A stretch of DNA of 64,000 nucleotides from Micromonospora andamanensis (lineage in GTDB: Bacteria > Actinomycetota > Actinomycetes > Mycobacteriales > Micromonosporaceae), in the NCBI RefSeq assembly GCF_016863495.1, contig NZ_BOOZ01000028.1:56674-120673 (forward strand). Reading direction: 5' to 3'. The position numbers were made by a program, and so were the translations under genes. Below, piece by piece: positions 10,082-18,903 of the stretch. The notes beneath the pieces are model-generated. The model ran no database searches. It was not told the origin of the DNA and saw only the letters and a list, made by a program, of their open reading frames with translations. Within the stretch, counting starts at the first letter, position 1. Each line of letters begins with the position of its first letter.

Positions 10082-12640
10082 TCACAGCCGACGCGGCCCG
10101 GTGTCGGGGCGCGGCGCGGCGGCGGAACCGATGCGCACGTGCGCGTGCAGCACGGACAGGCCGTCGGGTCGGGCGAGCACCGGGTTCAGCGTCAGTGCCC
10201 GTACCCGGGGCTGGTCGTCGGCGAGGCGACCGACCCGCAACAGCAGGTCGGCCAGGGCGGCGCGATCCACAGGCGCGGCCCCACGATGACCACGGAGCAA
10301 CGGGGCCGCCCGGGGCGCGTCGACAAGCTCGGCCGCGTCCCGGTCGGTCAGCGGCACCGCCCGCCAGGCCCGATCACCGAGCAGTTCGGTGGCGACCCCA
10401 CCGAGCCCGAACCCGACCACCGGCCCGAACGCCGGATCCTCGACCAGTTCCACGACACAGGCCACGCCGGGCGGCACCATCGGCTGCACCAGTACCTCCG
10501 CGCCGAAGGCCGCCGCCAGCTCCGAACAGGCGCGGCGCACGGCGGCGGCGTCGGGCAGGTCGAGGCGGACCGCACCGAGGTCCAGGCGGTGCCGCAGCCC
10601 CGGTGCCGCGGCCTTGAGCGCCACCGGGTACCCGAGCCGGGTGGCCGCCGCGACGGCCTCGTCGACCGAGGCGGCCGGCACCGACTCGACCACGTCGATG
10701 CCGTACGCGGCCAGCAACGCCTCCGCGTCGGTGTCGTCCGCCCGCAGCGCCGCCTGGGCCGCCTCCGGGTCGACGTCGGACAGCTCCGCCAGGCTGCCGG
10801 TCGGCCGGCGCAGCCACTGCGCGTACGCGGTGACCCGGGCCAGCGCCCGAACCGCCTCCTCCGCGCTCGGGTACGAGGGCATCCCGGCCGGGGCGCGGCC
10901 GACGAGAAAGGTGGCCACCGCGGGCTTGCCACCCGACAGCGCCGCGGGCAGGGCTGCGGTGAGGTCGGCCTCGGTGCCGGTGAACTGGCCGGGCAACGGC
11001 GGGGCGAAGAGCGCCACAAGCGCGTCGACCGAATCGTCGGCGGCGGCCCCGGCCAACGCCTCGGCGAACTCGGCGGCGCTGGCCCTCGGCCCGACGTCAC
11101 GCGGGTAGCCGTCGGCGACGGCGAGCCCCTGGGCCGCGCAGGCGGTGGCCGCCAACCCGGTGAGCGCCGAAGAGTTACCCACCACGCCGACCCGGTTGCC
11201 GGCCGGCAGCGGCTGATTGGCCAGCAGCACCCCGACGTCGAGCAGCTCGCCGACGGTGTCCACCCGGATCACCCCGGACTGGGCGAACAACGCGCTGACG
11301 GCCGTGGCGTCCGGGCCGGTGGCGTCACCCACCCCCGGCGGGCGGGCCGGCGAGGCCAACGCCACCACCGGCTTGTCCCGACCGATGCGCCGGGCCAGCC
11401 GGGCGAACTTGCGCGGGTTACCGAAGGTCTCCAGGTACAACATGATCACGTCGGTGCCGGGGTCGTCCTGCCAGTACTGCAACAGGTCGTTACCTGAGAC
11501 ATCGGCCCGGTTGCCGGCGGAGACGAAGCTGGACAGGCCGAGCCCTCGCCGGTCGGCCTCCGCCAGCAGCGCCACCCCGAACGCGCCGGACTGGCTGAAG
11601 ATGCCGACCCGACCCGGCACCGGCAGGCGCGGGGCGAGGGTCGCGTTGAGGCGTACCGCCGGGTCGGTGTTGGCCACCCCCAGGCAGTTCGGGCCGATCA
11701 CCCGCATGCCCGCGGCGTGGGCCGCCCGGACCAGGGCACGCTGCGCGGCGGCCCCCTCGACGCCGGCCTCGGCGAAGCCTGCGGAGATCACGACCAGGCC
11801 GTGCACCCCGGCCGCCGCGGCATCGGCGACCACTGTCGCGGCGGCCTCCGGAGGTACCGCCACCACCGCCAGGTCGACAGGCAGCCCGGCCTCGGCCGCC
11901 GACGGGTACGCGGGCAGCCCGGCCACCCGCGCGGCGCTGGGGTGCACCGGCACCACCGACCCGGTGAACCCGCCGTCGCGCAGGTGCCCGAGCACCGCCG
12001 CACCGACACCCTGGCCGGTGGCGCTGGCGCCGTAGACGGCGACACCACGCGGGGCGAGCAACCGGGCGATGGACCGCGCCTCGGTGCGGTGCTCCCGTCC
12101 GCGCTGCACCTCGAGGGTGGCCTCGGTGGGTGCGATCGGGAAACTCAGATGCACCACCCCGTCGGCGAACTGGCGCTGGATCTGGTAACCGAAATCGGCG
12201 AAGACTCGCAGCATCTGCCCGTTGGCCGGCAGCACCTCGGCGACGAAGTTCACGATCCCGGCCCGACGGGCGGCGTCGGCGAGATGCTCCATCAGCACCG
12301 AGCCGATGCCCCGCCCCTGGTAGGCGTCCTCGACGACGAAGGCCACCTCGGCGTCCGGCGACTGCGGGCCGAGCCGCTCGTAGCGGCCCACGGCGACGAT
12401 CCGGTCGCCAGCCAGCACCACGAACGCCTCCCGGTCGCGGTGGTCGACGTTGACGAAGCGGTGCAGGTCCCGCTCGGGGATCCGGGGGTACGGCGAGAAG
12501 TAGCGCAGGTAGCGGGTGCGCTCGGAGAAGCGGGCGTGCATCGCCACGATCTCGGGCGCGTCGGACGGATCGATCGGTCGCAACTGGACGGTGCTGCCGT
12601 CGCTGAGCAGCACGTCGACGGCTTGTTCGGCGGTGGTCAC
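10082..12640 (-). CDS. GNAT-type protein acetyltransferase fused to NDP-forming acyl-CoA synthetase-like domains (Pat/PatZ-like)
   Basis: An 852-residue multidomain protein. Residues ~15-165 form a GNAT acetyltransferase with the acetyl-CoA loop QGRGIGS at 108-114. Then follow a CoA-binding domain (RGVAVYGASATGQGVG), a succinyl-CoA-ligase-like domain (GIFSQSGAFGVALL, GNRADVSGNDLL) and an ATP-grasp domain (YPVALKAAAPGLRHRLDLG). Proteins of this type acetylate lysines, notably of acyl-CoA synthetases, in central metabolism. In E. coli PatZ the GNAT domain is C-terminal; here it is N-terminal, the common actinobacterial order. It lies 28 bases downstream of the AcuC-like deacetylase gene, so the acetylating and deacetylating activities are probably co-expressed. 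Confidence 0.88.
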   Translation of the reverse strand: MTTAEQAVDVLLSDGSTVQLRPIDPSDAPEIVAMHARFSERTRYLRYFSPYPRIPERDLHRFVNVDHRDREAFVVLAGDRIVAVGRYERLGPQSPDAEVAFVVEDAYQGRGIGSVLMEHLADAARRAGIVNFVAEVLPANGQMLRVFADFGYQIQRQFADGVVHLSFPIAPTEATLEVQRGREHRTEARSIARLLAPRGVAVYGASATGQGVGAAVLGHLRDGGFTGSVVPVHPSAARVAGLPAYPSAAEAGLPVDLAVVAVPPEAAATVVADAAAAGVHGLVVISAGFAEAGVEGAAAQRALVRAAHAAGMRVIGPNCLGVANTDPAVRLNATLAPRLPVPGRVGIFSQSGAFGVALLAEADRRGLGLSSFVSAGNRADVSGNDLLQYWQDDPGTDVIMLYLETFGNPRKFARLARRIGRDKPVVALASPARPPGVGDATGPDATAVSALFAQSGVIRVDTVGELLDVGVLLANQPLPAGNRVGVVGNSSALTGLAATACAAQGLAVADGYPRDVGPRASAAEFAEALAGAAADDSVDALVALFAPPLPGQFTGTEADLTAALPAALSGGKPAVATFLVGRAPAGMPSYPSAEEAVRALARVTAYAQWLRRPTGSLAELSDVDPEAAQAALRADDTDAEALLAAYGIDVVESVPAASVDEAVAAATRLGYPVALKAAAPGLRHRLDLGAVRLDLPDAAAVRRACSELAAAFGAEVLVQPMVPPGVACVVELVEDPAFGPVVGFGLGGVATELLGDRAWRAVPLTDRDAAELVDAPRAAPLLRGHRGAAPVDRAALADLLLRVGRLADDQPRVRALTLNPVLARPDGLSVLHAHVRIGSAAAPRPDTGPRRL

Positions 12641-12668
12641 CTCGGACGGCCCTCCCTGGCCGGCTCAG

Positions 12669-13850
12669 TCAGTCACGGGGATCGTGTGGGTCGAGACCGA
12701 GCAACGGAAAGACCGCCTTGCGGGTCGCCGCGATCGCGCGGTCCACCGGGCTGGGTTCACCTGTCGGCTGCCACGGCTCGTACCCCGGGTCGACGTCGTC
12801 GGTCATCCGCAACGGCACGTCGAAACCGGGCCGCCGGGTGGCCGCCAGCTCCCGCCAGGCCGGCGGGGTCAGCGTCGCCGGGTCCACCGGCGCGCCGGTG
12901 GCCACCGCCAGCAGATGCGTCCAGGCCCGGGGCACCACCTCGACCAGGGCGTACCCGCCACCACCGGTGGCCACCCAACGCCCGTCGCACAACTCGTCGG
13001 CGAGCGCCCGCAACGCCAGGTACGTGGCGCGCTGCCCGTCGACCGACAGGTGCAGGTCGGCGAGGGGATCGACACGATGGGCGTCCGCTCCGCACTGGGT
13101 GAACAGGAGTTGTGGGCGGAACGCCCGCAACACCGACGGCACGACCGCGTGGAAGGCGCGCTGCCAACCGGCGTCCTCGACCCCGGGCGGCAACGGGATG
13201 TTGACAGCGGTGCCCGCGGCGTTCGGACCGCCGGTCTCGTCCGGGAAACCGGTGCCGGGAAAGAGGGCGAGCGGCGTCTCGTGCAGGCTGATCGTCAACA
13301 CCCGTGGGTCGTCCCAGAAGATCTGCTGCACCCCATCGCCGTGGTGCACATCCACGTCCACGTACGCGATGCGCTCGGCACCCAGGTCGAGCAGCCGGGC
13401 GATGGCCACCGCCGGGTCGTTGTAGACACAGAAGCCGGCGGCCCGGGCGGGCATCGCATGGTGCAGGCCACCGGCGACGTTCACCGCCCGGCGGGCCGCG
13501 CCCCGCCACACCGCCTCGGCCGCGATCACGCTCGCCCCGGCGACCAACGCGCTGGAGTCGTGCATCCCCTCGAAAACTGGATTGTCCGAAGTGCCCAGAC
13601 CGAAGCCGGCGAAGAGCGGATCGCGCGGCGCGATTCGGACCGCGTCCAGATAGCGGGGGTCGTGCACCCGGGTGAGCAGGGCGTCGTCGGCAGGCGACGG
13701 CGGCACCAACCGCACCCCGGCGCGTTCCAGGATGCCCAGTTCCCGGGCGAGCGCGATGGTCAACTCCACCCGCACCGGATCCAGCGGGTGGTCACCGAGG
13801 TCATAGGCGAGCAGCGACTCGTCCCACACCACCACCGTGTCGTCGGACAT
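12669..13850 (-). CDS. acuC: AcuC-type protein deacetylase (class I HDAC-like)
   Basis: A 393-residue zinc-dependent deacetylase of the arginase/deacetylase fold. The metal-site motif YVDVDVHHGDGVQQIF, the upstream GGLHHAMP histidine pair and the late GGGGYALVEVVPRAW tyrosine-containing loop are characteristic. In Bacillus, AcuC removes acetyl groups from acetyl-CoA synthetase and balances AcuA. Here it sits directly upstream of a Pat-like acetyltransferase on the same strand, which supports a protein-acetylation switch. The symbol is given by family; the physiological substrate is inferred. Confidence 0.9.
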   Translation of the reverse strand: MSDDTVVVWDESLLAYDLGDHPLDPVRVELTIALARELGILERAGVRLVPPSPADDALLTRVHDPRYLDAVRIAPRDPLFAGFGLGTSDNPVFEGMHDSSALVAGASVIAAEAVWRGAARRAVNVAGGLHHAMPARAAGFCVYNDPAVAIARLLDLGAERIAYVDVDVHHGDGVQQIFWDDPRVLTISLHETPLALFPGTGFPDETGGPNAAGTAVNIPLPPGVEDAGWQRAFHAVVPSVLRAFRPQLLFTQCGADAHRVDPLADLHLSVDGQRATYLALRALADELCDGRWVATGGGGYALVEVVPRAWTHLLAVATGAPVDPATLTPPAWRELAATRRPGFDVPLRMTDDVDPGYEPWQPTGEPSPVDRAIAATRKAVFPLLGLDPHDPRD

Positions 13851-13922
13851 CTGCCCATGGTCGCACGGGGTCCGCCCGAGGGCCCGGTCGCCGGGCCGCG
13901 CGCCTGCCGAACGTCCGACAGG

Positions 13923-14771
13923 TCAGGGCGTCGGGCCGGTGGCCACCGGCCGGTTCTGATCGGCGACCCAGTGGCTCCACGAGCCGACGTAGAGGGCGGC
14001 GTCGGTGCGGCCGGCCAGATGCAGCGCGAACACGGCCTGGGCGGCGGTCACCCCCGAACCGCAGTACGCACCGACCGGAGCCTCGGCGGCCACGCCGACA
14101 GCGGCGAAGCGGTCCCGCAGCGCATCGGCGGTCGGGAAGCGGCCCTCGGCGACGTACTCGGGCGCGGGCAGGTTCACCGCGCCGGGGATGTGGCCGGCGA
14201 CCGGGTCGATCGGCTCCTGCTCGCCCCGGTACCGGGGTGCGGCCCGCACGTCGACCAGGACGCCGTCGCCGGCCGCCAGCCGGGCGGCGGCCGCCGCGTC
14301 CAGCACCGGTAGGGCTCCCGGGCGCACCGCCACGTCGCCGTGGGCCGGTGCGGGTTGGTCGGTGCTGACCGGCAGGCCGGCCGAGATCCAGGCGGGGTAG
14401 CCGCCGTGCAGCAGCCGGACCGGTAGGTGCCCGGCCCAGCGCAGTGTCCACCAGGCCCGGGCCGCCGCCATCCCGTCGCCGCCGTCGTACACCACCACGG
14501 GATGACCGGCCCGTACCCCGGCCGCCCGCAACGTCGCCTCCAGCGCGGCCGGATCGGGCAGCGGGTGCCGACCGGCCGGACCGGGCGCGCCGCACAGCGC
14601 GGTGTCCAGGTCGACGAAGACCGCGCCCGGCAGGTGACCCGCCAGGTAGTCGTCCCGCCCGGGCGGCCCGACCAGCCGCCAGCGGACATCGAGCAGGGTG
14701 GGTGGGTCGGTGCCGTCGAGTTCGGCGGCGAGCCGGTCGGCCTCGACCAGAAGATCCTCAGTAGCGGACAT
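13923..14771 (-). CDS. Sulfurtransferase, two rhodanese domains (thiosulfate/3-mercaptopyruvate type)
   Basis: A 282-residue cytosolic enzyme with tandem rhodanese domains. The first, inactive-type domain holds HLPGAVFVDLDTALCG; the second has HIPGAVNLPA and the active-site loop GAYCGSGVTA. The CGSGVT loop is typical of 3-mercaptopyruvate sulfurtransferases, while thiosulfate sulfurtransferases usually have CRKGVT. It moves a sulfane sulfur onto its catalytic cysteine and then to thiophilic acceptors. It is the first gene before acuC and pat on the minus strand and diverges from the IdeR-like gene across 100 bases. Confidence 0.92.
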   Translation of the reverse strand: MSATEDLLVEADRLAAELDGTDPPTLLDVRWRLVGPPGRDDYLAGHLPGAVFVDLDTALCGAPGPAGRHPLPDPAALEATLRAAGVRAGHPVVVYDGGDGMAAARAWWTLRWAGHLPVRLLHGGYPAWISAGLPVSTDQPAPAHGDVAVRPGALPVLDAAAAARLAAGDGVLVDVRAAPRYRGEQEPIDPVAGHIPGAVNLPAPEYVAEGRFPTADALRDRFAAVGVAAEAPVGAYCGSGVTAAQAVFALHLAGRTDAALYVGSWSHWVADQNRPVATGPTP

Positions 14772-14871
14772 GTGCTTCAGTCAACACCATGAGTGACATG
14801 CCCAACGGTTCGGCGACACACGTCCGGGGTGCGGGAGGGTACCATCGAGGGCCTGGAGGGCCGCTGACACC

Positions 14872-15561
14872 ATGAAGTCACACGACCTGGTCGACACGAC
14901 CGAAATGTACCTGCGTACGATCCTCGAACTCGAGGAGGAGGGCGTGCCTCCGTTGCGCGCCCGGATCGCCGAACGGTTGCGCCAGAGCGGTCCCACGGTC
15001 AGTCAGACCGTCGCCCGGATGGAACGCGACGGCCTGCTCACCGTCGAGGGTGACCGGCACCTCAGCCTCACCGAGCAGGGGCGCAGCACCGCCGTCTCGG
15101 TGATGCGCAAGCACCGGCTCGCCGAGCTGCTGCTGGTAAACGTGATCGGGATGCCCTACGAGGAGGCCCACGAAGAGGCCTGCCGGTGGGAGCACGTGAT
15201 GAGCGACGCGGTCGAGAAGCGGGTCTACGACCTGCTCAACCGGCCGACCCGGTCGCCGTACGGGAACCCGATTCCGGGTCTGGAGGAGCTGGGCTCGCCC
15301 AGTCAGGCCGAGCCCGAGCCGACCGACGGCGAGCGCAACCTCGCCTTCCCCGGCCTGACCGGCACTGTCGTCGTACGGCGGATCTGCGAAAGCGTCCAGA
15401 CCGACGCCGAGGTGCTCCGGCAACTACACGCGGCCGGCGTCGACCCCGGTGCCACTGTGACGGTGGCGCAGGAACGCGATGCCGTGTCGATCGACCGCTC
15501 CGGCGAGAGCGTCCGGCTCCCCCGCGAGATCGCCTCCCGGGTCTTCGTCGCCGCCGCCTGA
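14872..15561 (+). CDS. ideR: DtxR-family iron-dependent repressor (IdeR-like)
   Basis: A 229-residue metalloregulator. The N-terminal winged helix (LVDTTEMYLRTILELEEEGV) begins as in DtxR/IdeR and includes the metal-ligand Met12. The dimerization domain has HRLAELLLVNVIGMPYEEAH and EACRWEHVM, which supply the Cys, Glu and His ligands. The C-terminal ~75 residues are the SH3-like domain, a full-length IdeR arrangement. With Fe2+ bound it represses iron uptake and activates storage genes. ATG 14872 fits the family start. Iron importer genes lie about 13 kb away at the window start. Confidence 0.9.
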   Translation: MKSHDLVDTTEMYLRTILELEEEGVPPLRARIAERLRQSGPTVSQTVARMERDGLLTVEGDRHLSLTEQGRSTAVSVMRKHRLAELLLVNVIGMPYEEAHEEACRWEHVMSDAVEKRVYDLLNRPTRSPYGNPIPGLEELGSPSQAEPEPTDGERNLAFPGLTGTVVVRRICESVQTDAEVLRQLHAAGVDPGATVTVAQERDAVSIDRSGESVRLPREIASRVFVAAA

Positions 15562-15576
15562 CCACGCCTGCTCGGC

Positions 15577-15816
15577 CTAACTGACGTACGGGCAGTGGCG
15601 GCAGCCCCGGCCGCAGCAGGTGCCCCGGCGGGCCAGGAATCCGGCCGTGAGGACGAACAGGCCGGTGTCCGGGTCGAGGTAGCCGGCGTCACCGGCGGCC
15701 AGGGCAGCGGCGTGCACTGTCAGGATGCGCTCTCGGCCGGGATGATCGGGCGGCAGCCGCGACGGGTGCGGCTCGGTCAGGGGCCGTGCCGCCAGGGGCC
15801 GTCGTTCTCCGCTCAT
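15577..15816 (-). CDS. Small Cys-rich DUF5522 protein
   Basis: A 79-residue protein whose C-terminus TCCGRGCRHCPYVS carries four cysteines and is the hallmark of DUF5522. The middle part (YLDPDTGLFVLTAGFLARRG) is also conserved in that family. A metal or Fe-S site is plausible but not shown. It converges on the IdeR-like gene, with only 15 bases between the stops. Confidence 0.75.
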   Translation of the reverse strand: MSGERRPLAARPLTEPHPSRLPPDHPGRERILTVHAAALAAGDAGYLDPDTGLFVLTAGFLARRGTCCGRGCRHCPYVS

Positions 15817-15907
15817 CCCGAGCAGTCTAGGTTTTCCCGGGCGGCGTCAATCCGCACTGGCCCCGTCCAGCGATGGGACAGAGGATGAAGTCGATCAAGG
15901 AGACACC

Positions 15908-16249
15908 ATGGTTCAGTACGCGGTCCTGATCTACTCGCCGGCACCGGCCGACCCGATGGACCTCACCCCCGACTACATCGCCCTGCTGGAGCGGTACCCC
16001 GCGCAGGTGGCCGAACTGGGCGGGCAGATCGTGACGGGCTTCGCGCTGCAACCGAGCACCACGGCCACCGCCGTCCGCGCCGACCTCGTCACCGACGGCC
16101 CGTTCATCGAGGCCAAGGAGGTCGTCGCCGGCTTCTTCGTGCTGGAGGCACCGGACCTGGACACCGCCGTGCGGATCGCCAAGCTGAACCCGGCCACCAT
16201 TGACGGCGGGGTGGAGGTCCGACCGCTGTTCCAACCGCCCGCCGAGTGA
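15908..16249 (+). CDS. YciI/DGPF-domain protein
   Basis: A 113-residue YciI-like protein with the DGPFIEAKEVVAGFFVLEA motif that gives the DGPF family its name. A caaggagacacc ribosome site precedes ATG 15908. The stop overlaps the start of an ECF sigma gene (GTGA). DGPF proteins occur almost always beside this sigma class (ECF42), where they are thought to act as sensors or accessory factors. Confidence 0.92.
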   Translation: MVQYAVLIYSPAPADPMDLTPDYIALLERYPAQVAELGGQIVTGFALQPSTTATAVRADLVTDGPFIEAKEVVAGFFVLEAPDLDTAVRIAKLNPATIDGGVEVRPLFQPPAE

Positions 16250-17514
16250 GCGGCGGCGAGCGCGACGTCGTACCGCCCGGGACCGCCGAAGCCGAACGGG
16301 CCGTGGCGGACGCGCACCGCCGCGAGTGGACCTTCGTGCTCGCCGCCACGGCGCGCGTCGCCGGTGACTTCGACCTCGCCGAGGAGAGCGTCCAGGAGGC
16401 GTACGTGGCGGCGCTCGGCGCGTGGGCCCGGGACGGCGTACCGGACCGACCAGGGGCCTGGCTCACCGCGACCGCCCGACGCAAAGCCCTCGACGTACTG
16501 CGCCGACGGCAGGTGCTCCGCGCGAAACTGCCGCTGCTTGTGGAGCCGGAGGAGGCCGGACCGGACATCCCGGACGAGGTCGCCGTGCCGGACGACCGGC
16601 TACGCCTCGTCTTCACCTGCTGCCATCCGGCGCTCGCCCGGGAGGCGCAGGTGGCGCTCACCCTGCGCCTGGTGTGCGGGGTGAACACCGCCGACATCGC
16701 CCACGCCTTCCTGGTCGCCGAACCGACGATGGCGGCCCGGCTCACCCGCGCCAAGAAGAAGATCGCCGCCGCCCGGCTCCCCTACCGGGTCCCCGAGGCC
16801 GCCGAACTGCCCGAACGGCTGGATGCGGTGCTCACAGTCGTACACCTGCTCTACACCACCGGGCACATCGCGCCGACCGGCGGCGACCTGGTCCGCGCCG
16901 ACCTGGTCGACCGGGCGCTGCACCTGGCCCGGATGCTTGCCACCCTGCTGCCCGACGAACCGGAGGTCCCCGGGCTGCTCGCGCTGCTGCTGCTCACCGA
17001 CGCCCGCCGGGCCACCCGCACCGACGTCGAGGGACGACTGCTGCGCCTGGCGGACCAGGACCGATCCCGCTGGGACCGGGACGCCATCGACGAGGGACGC
17101 CGCCTGGTGCTCGGCGCGTTCCGCACCGGACGACCCGGCCGGTACGCGGTGCAGGCCGCCATCGCCTCGCTGCACGCCCTCGCGCCCAGCTACGCGGCGA
17201 CCGACTGGCCACAGATCGTCAAGCTCTACGACATGCTGCTGGACCGCTGGCCCTCGCCGGTGGTGTCGTTGAACCGGGCGGTTGCGGTGTCGATGGTGGA
17301 CGGACCGGTTGTCGCGCTCGCCGAGGTCGACGCCCTCGCCGAGGACCCGCGACTCACCGGCTATCACTACCTGCCGGCGATCCGGGCCGACCTGCTGCAC
17401 CGGCTCGGCCGCGACGACGAGGCGGCGCAGGCCTACCGAGCCGCCATCGACCTGGTCGACAACGACGCCGAGCGCGACTTCCTCACCACCCGTCTCGCCG
17501 AACTCACCCCCTGA
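16246..17514 (+). CDS. ECF sigma factor with C-terminal TPR-like extension (ECF42-like, DUF6596)
   Basis: A 422-residue extracytoplasmic-function sigma factor. Region 2 includes DFDLAEESVQEAYVAALGAW and PGAWLTATARRKALDVLRRR; region 4 includes EPTMAARLTRAKKKIAAARL. A C-terminal extension of ~200 residues (from ~residue 185) has helical, TPR-like repeats such as YHYLPAIRADLLHRLGRDDE. This extension replaces an anti-sigma partner in the ECF42 group and pairs with a DGPF protein, exactly as in the gene upstream. GTG 16246 overlaps the YciI stop by four bases. The inducing signal is unknown. Confidence 0.9.
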   Translation: MSGGERDVVPPGTAEAERAVADAHRREWTFVLAATARVAGDFDLAEESVQEAYVAALGAWARDGVPDRPGAWLTATARRKALDVLRRRQVLRAKLPLLVEPEEAGPDIPDEVAVPDDRLRLVFTCCHPALAREAQVALTLRLVCGVNTADIAHAFLVAEPTMAARLTRAKKKIAAARLPYRVPEAAELPERLDAVLTVVHLLYTTGHIAPTGGDLVRADLVDRALHLARMLATLLPDEPEVPGLLALLLLTDARRATRTDVEGRLLRLADQDRSRWDRDAIDEGRRLVLGAFRTGRPGRYAVQAAIASLHALAPSYAATDWPQIVKLYDMLLDRWPSPVVSLNRAVAVSMVDGPVVALAEVDALAEDPRLTGYHYLPAIRADLLHRLGRDDEAAQAYRAAIDLVDNDAERDFLTTRLAELTP

Positions 17515-17539
17515 GACTCCCCACCCCCTGCCCGCCGAG

Positions 17540-17601
17540 CATGCACTTCTGGTCGCCGAAATGGCCGTCTTCAGCCACTTCGTCCCGACGGAAAGTGCAT
17601 G
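17540..17601. repeat. Nested hairpin between convergent genes
   Basis: The outer arms are catgcactt (17540-17548) and aagtgcatg (17593-17601). Inside them cgaaatggc pairs with gccacttcg (one G-T wobble). The element lies between the convergent sigma and BtrH-N genes. It could be a bidirectional terminator or a copy of a dispersed palindromic repeat. Confidence 0.6.
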
Positions 17602-17631
17602 AACGACGCGCTATGTGCAGGGTGGGCGAGG

Positions 17632-18903
17632 TTACGTCGCGAGCGACCGGACCGCCTTGCGTAGCTGGTCCACCGCTACCGACTCGATCTCGTAGGCCGT
17701 CTCGATAGCGGTCGCCAGGGCGGGGAAGTCAGGATCGACAGGTGGCCGCCGGTCGAGTTCCGCACGAGCGGCCCAGAGCGCAGCGGCGGAGGTCGAGCGC
17801 TCGCCGTCGCCCTCGTCGCCGAGCGTGACAGCCGCCGCGAGATCGGCGCTCAACTCTCGCAGCTGCCGGTAATCGGGTACGTCGGCGGGGAGCGCCGCCT
17901 CGGCCACCGCGTGCCATGCCGCTGCCGCCTCGCGGAAACGATCCCCGCAGGCGGTCAGATCCGGAGCGCGGAGCAGGACGGCCGCCTCGTCGAGGAAGCG
18001 GGCGTAGAGGTCACGCAGGTGCCCGCCGGTGGCGCCCACCGGCTCCACTCCCTCCCAGATGGACAGCAAAGCGCCGACCAGTCCCGTGCCGCCCGCGAAA
18101 ACGGTAGGCCATCCCTTCGCCGCCCTGGCGTCGGCGGTAGACCTGGCCCACTTGCGCCAAGCCGGCAGGGCGAACGACGTCGAGGAACCCCCGAGGCCAG
18201 CGAGACAGTCACCGAGTCCGGCCAGCACTGCCGCCCCGAGATCCGTGCCGCCCGGACCTTCGATTTCCCACAGACAGTTCCGGTACGAGCCGACCCGGGC
18301 CCGGGCCCGGTCCAGGCGGGCACTGTCGACGGTGAGCGGACCGAGGTTTCGATCATCGAGCCGGATCCCGCCACCGGTGTGTGCGTACGCCACCACCTGG
18401 TGACCGCCATAGCCGTCGAGGTGCGCGGGAAGATGCCAGTAGCCGACGATCTGCCGGTCCGGCACGATGATCGCCGGATGGCCGGCGTCGAGGGCGTTTG
18501 TCAACGCGGCCTGGGCCTTCCTCGTCCCGCCGGTCCGCTCCGCCCGGAACGGCACACCGAGCCGGGTGAGCGTCGCGTCGGTCCAGTCCAGGTAGTTCCA
18601 CCGGTGCCGGAACCCGAGCGTCAGCACGGCGCTGTCGTGCGCCGCGAACTCCCACAGGATGTAGCCCGCGCCGAGGCCGCCACCGACTCCGAGCACCATC
18701 GCCTCGGAGATCTCGCGCCCGTGGTGGTGCAGCACGTTCGCGATGTTCGCGGTCTCGGGGTGGATTCCGCCACGCAGCGCGTACCCGTGGTCGGTGTGCT
18801 CGCGGCTGATGCCCACGATGTGCCGGCGCGCTTCGGCGTAGCGCTCGCCGGTCTTGGCCATGCGGGCACGAATGCGGGCCTTGAGATGCTTGTCGCTGGT
18901 CAT
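17632..18903 (-). CDS. BtrH N-terminal / DUF4872-type protein
   Basis: A 423-residue protein. Residues ~45-190 resemble the BtrH-N domain, a papain/C39-like fold of acyl-transfer enzymes (SEAMVLGVGGGLGAGYILWE, then GYGGHQVVAY carrying the expected histidine). The second half matches the helical DUF4872 region. Where the family usually has His-Cys, this protein reads GIHPETANIAN, so the catalytic Cys appears to be Pro. Residues 1-35 (ARMAKTGERYAEAR) form a basic helix of a kind seen in many actinobacterial accessory proteins. ATG 18903 is chosen because the longer frame upstream is low-complexity. No biosynthetic genes surround it; role unknown. Confidence 0.7.
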   Translation of the reverse strand: MTSDKHLKARIRARMAKTGERYAEARRHIVGISREHTDHGYALRGGIHPETANIANVLHHHGREISEAMVLGVGGGLGAGYILWEFAAHDSAVLTLGFRHRWNYLDWTDATLTRLGVPFRAERTGGTRKAQAALTNALDAGHPAIIVPDRQIVGYWHLPAHLDGYGGHQVVAYAHTGGGIRLDDRNLGPLTVDSARLDRARARVGSYRNCLWEIEGPGGTDLGAAVLAGLGDCLAGLGGSSTSFALPAWRKWARSTADARAAKGWPTVFAGGTGLVGALLSIWEGVEPVGATGGHLRDLYARFLDEAAVLLRAPDLTACGDRFREAAAAWHAVAEAALPADVPDYRQLRELSADLAAAVTLGDEGDGERSTSAAALWAARAELDRRPPVDPDFPALATAIETAYEIESVAVDQLRKAVRSLAT

